A DNA stretch of 64,000 nucleotides from Carboxylicivirga marina (lineage in GTDB: Bacteria > Bacteroidota > Bacteroidia > Bacteroidales > Marinilabiliaceae): positions 1 to 64,000 of the forward strand of contig NZ_JAENRR010000022.1 of the NCBI RefSeq assembly GCF_016612505.1, given 5' to 3'. The notes below the pieces were generated by a model. The model did no database searches and was not told the origin of the DNA. It was given only the letters and a program-made list of their open reading frames with translations. Within the stretch, counting starts at the first letter, position 1. Each line of letters starts with the position of its first letter. The position numbers and the translations under genes are program-made. Shown one piece after another: positions 63,668 through 64,000 of the stretch.

Positions 63668-64000
63668 TTACACCCACTCTTCCTTTAATATTTCTCCTTC
63701 GATTGAAATCATTGCCAGCTTCAAAGGAATTTTTCTGCTCGCTTTTTCGACAGCCATTTTGGCTTGTTGCAATAATCCGCCGCAACATGGAACCTGCATA
63801 ATAGCCACTGTCATAGTGTTTATTTTGGCCTGGTCAATCATCTGTACCAGCTTATCGACATAAACTTCCTGGTTATTATCTAACTTAGGGCAGGCTATTC
63901 CTACACTTCGTCCTTTAAGGAATTTACTGTGGAAGTTACCCATGGCAAATGCCACACAGTCGGCTGCTAATACCATATCAGAATCTCTAAAATATGGTGC
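63668..64000 (-). CDS. Hcp-associated 4Fe-4S ferredoxin-like protein (N-terminus outside window)
   Basis: Only the last 110 codons are inside the window; an open frame continues past position 64000 (APYFRDSD precedes the ATG at 63976, so that ATG is internal). Seen: AADCVAFAMGNFH, GRSVGIACPKLDNNQE, INTMTVAIMQVPCCGGLL and GEILKEEW. These match the C-terminal domain of the roughly 230-residue Fe-S proteins found next to hcp in Bacteroidota and other anaerobes, thought to donate electrons to Hcp. The N-terminal part with the 4Fe-4S Cys motifs lies outside the window. It is transcribed towards hcp. Confidence 0.82.
   Translation of the reverse strand, partial: APYFRDSDMVLAADCVAFAMGNFHSKFLKGRSVGIACPKLDNNQEVYVDKLVQMIDQAKINTMTVAIMQVPCCGGLLQQAKMAVEKASRKIPLKLAMISIEGEILKEEWV

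Overview
This is a 64 kb stretch of a low-GC chromosome from the phylum Bacteroidota. The signs are many outer-membrane beta-barrels and lipoproteins with short spacers, TAnnTTTG-type -7 promoter elements, almost no Shine-Dalgarno sequences, families such as DUF5723 and TIGR03943, and a Bacteroidota-style YidC and PEP carboxylase. The respiratory nitrite reductase (NrfHA) and hybrid cluster protein suggest a facultative or strict anaerobe; an order such as Marinilabiliales is plausible, but this is a guess. No phage, insertion sequence or CRISPR array was seen.

Layout. 1-9.8 kb: envelope genes, namely the tail of an unknown gene, a FadL-type barrel with an SGNH-hydrolase lipoprotein, a class IV aminotransferase on the other strand, and a run of barrels (two 16-strand D15/BamA-like proteins flanking a FadL-like and a DcaP-like protein); the second D15-like gene is frameshifted. 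10.1-19.6 kb: three tandem paralogous lipoproteins of unknown function, a convergent MalT-like LuxR regulator, and envelope proteins including DUF5723 and DUF4136 members.

20.0-30.2 kb: a probable metal (zinc or copper) homeostasis operon with a His-rich permease, a TIGR03943 protein fused to a fasciclin domain, a parvulin-type isomerase, a HupE/UreJ-like membrane protein, a MacB/FtsX-type ABC pair and a ZnuA-like lipoprotein. It is followed by a DUF3604 protein with PHP-like metal-binding motifs, then tRNA-Arg(TCT) on the opposite strand.

30.7-46.3 kb: the most unusual part, one 15.6 kb same-strand cluster that combines two ABC modules with a complete RND tripartite pump. The order is ABC ATPase, ABC permease fused to a degenerate M1-peptidase-like region and a golvesin-like domain, TolC, membrane-fusion adaptor, RND permease, a 1575-residue RND permease fused to an ABC ATPase, and an ABC permease. 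In the fusion the nucleotide-binding domain itself seems split: its first strand and A-loop tyrosine lie about 175 residues before the rest, with a membrane-spanning insert between. I read this as a hybrid ATP/proton-driven export or envelope-remodelling system; its substrate is unknown.

46.4-57.7 kb: housekeeping and small regulatory genes (small HTH protein, VOC protein, orphan histidine kinase, DEAD-box-type helicase, lipid kinase, yidC, pyrG, ppc). 57.8-58.1 kb: six copies of a 42-bp tandem repeat. 58.2-64 kb: nitrogen-oxide metabolism on the minus strand (ferredoxin-like Fe-S protein cut by the window edge, hcp, nrfH, nrfA, and an alginate-export-type barrel).
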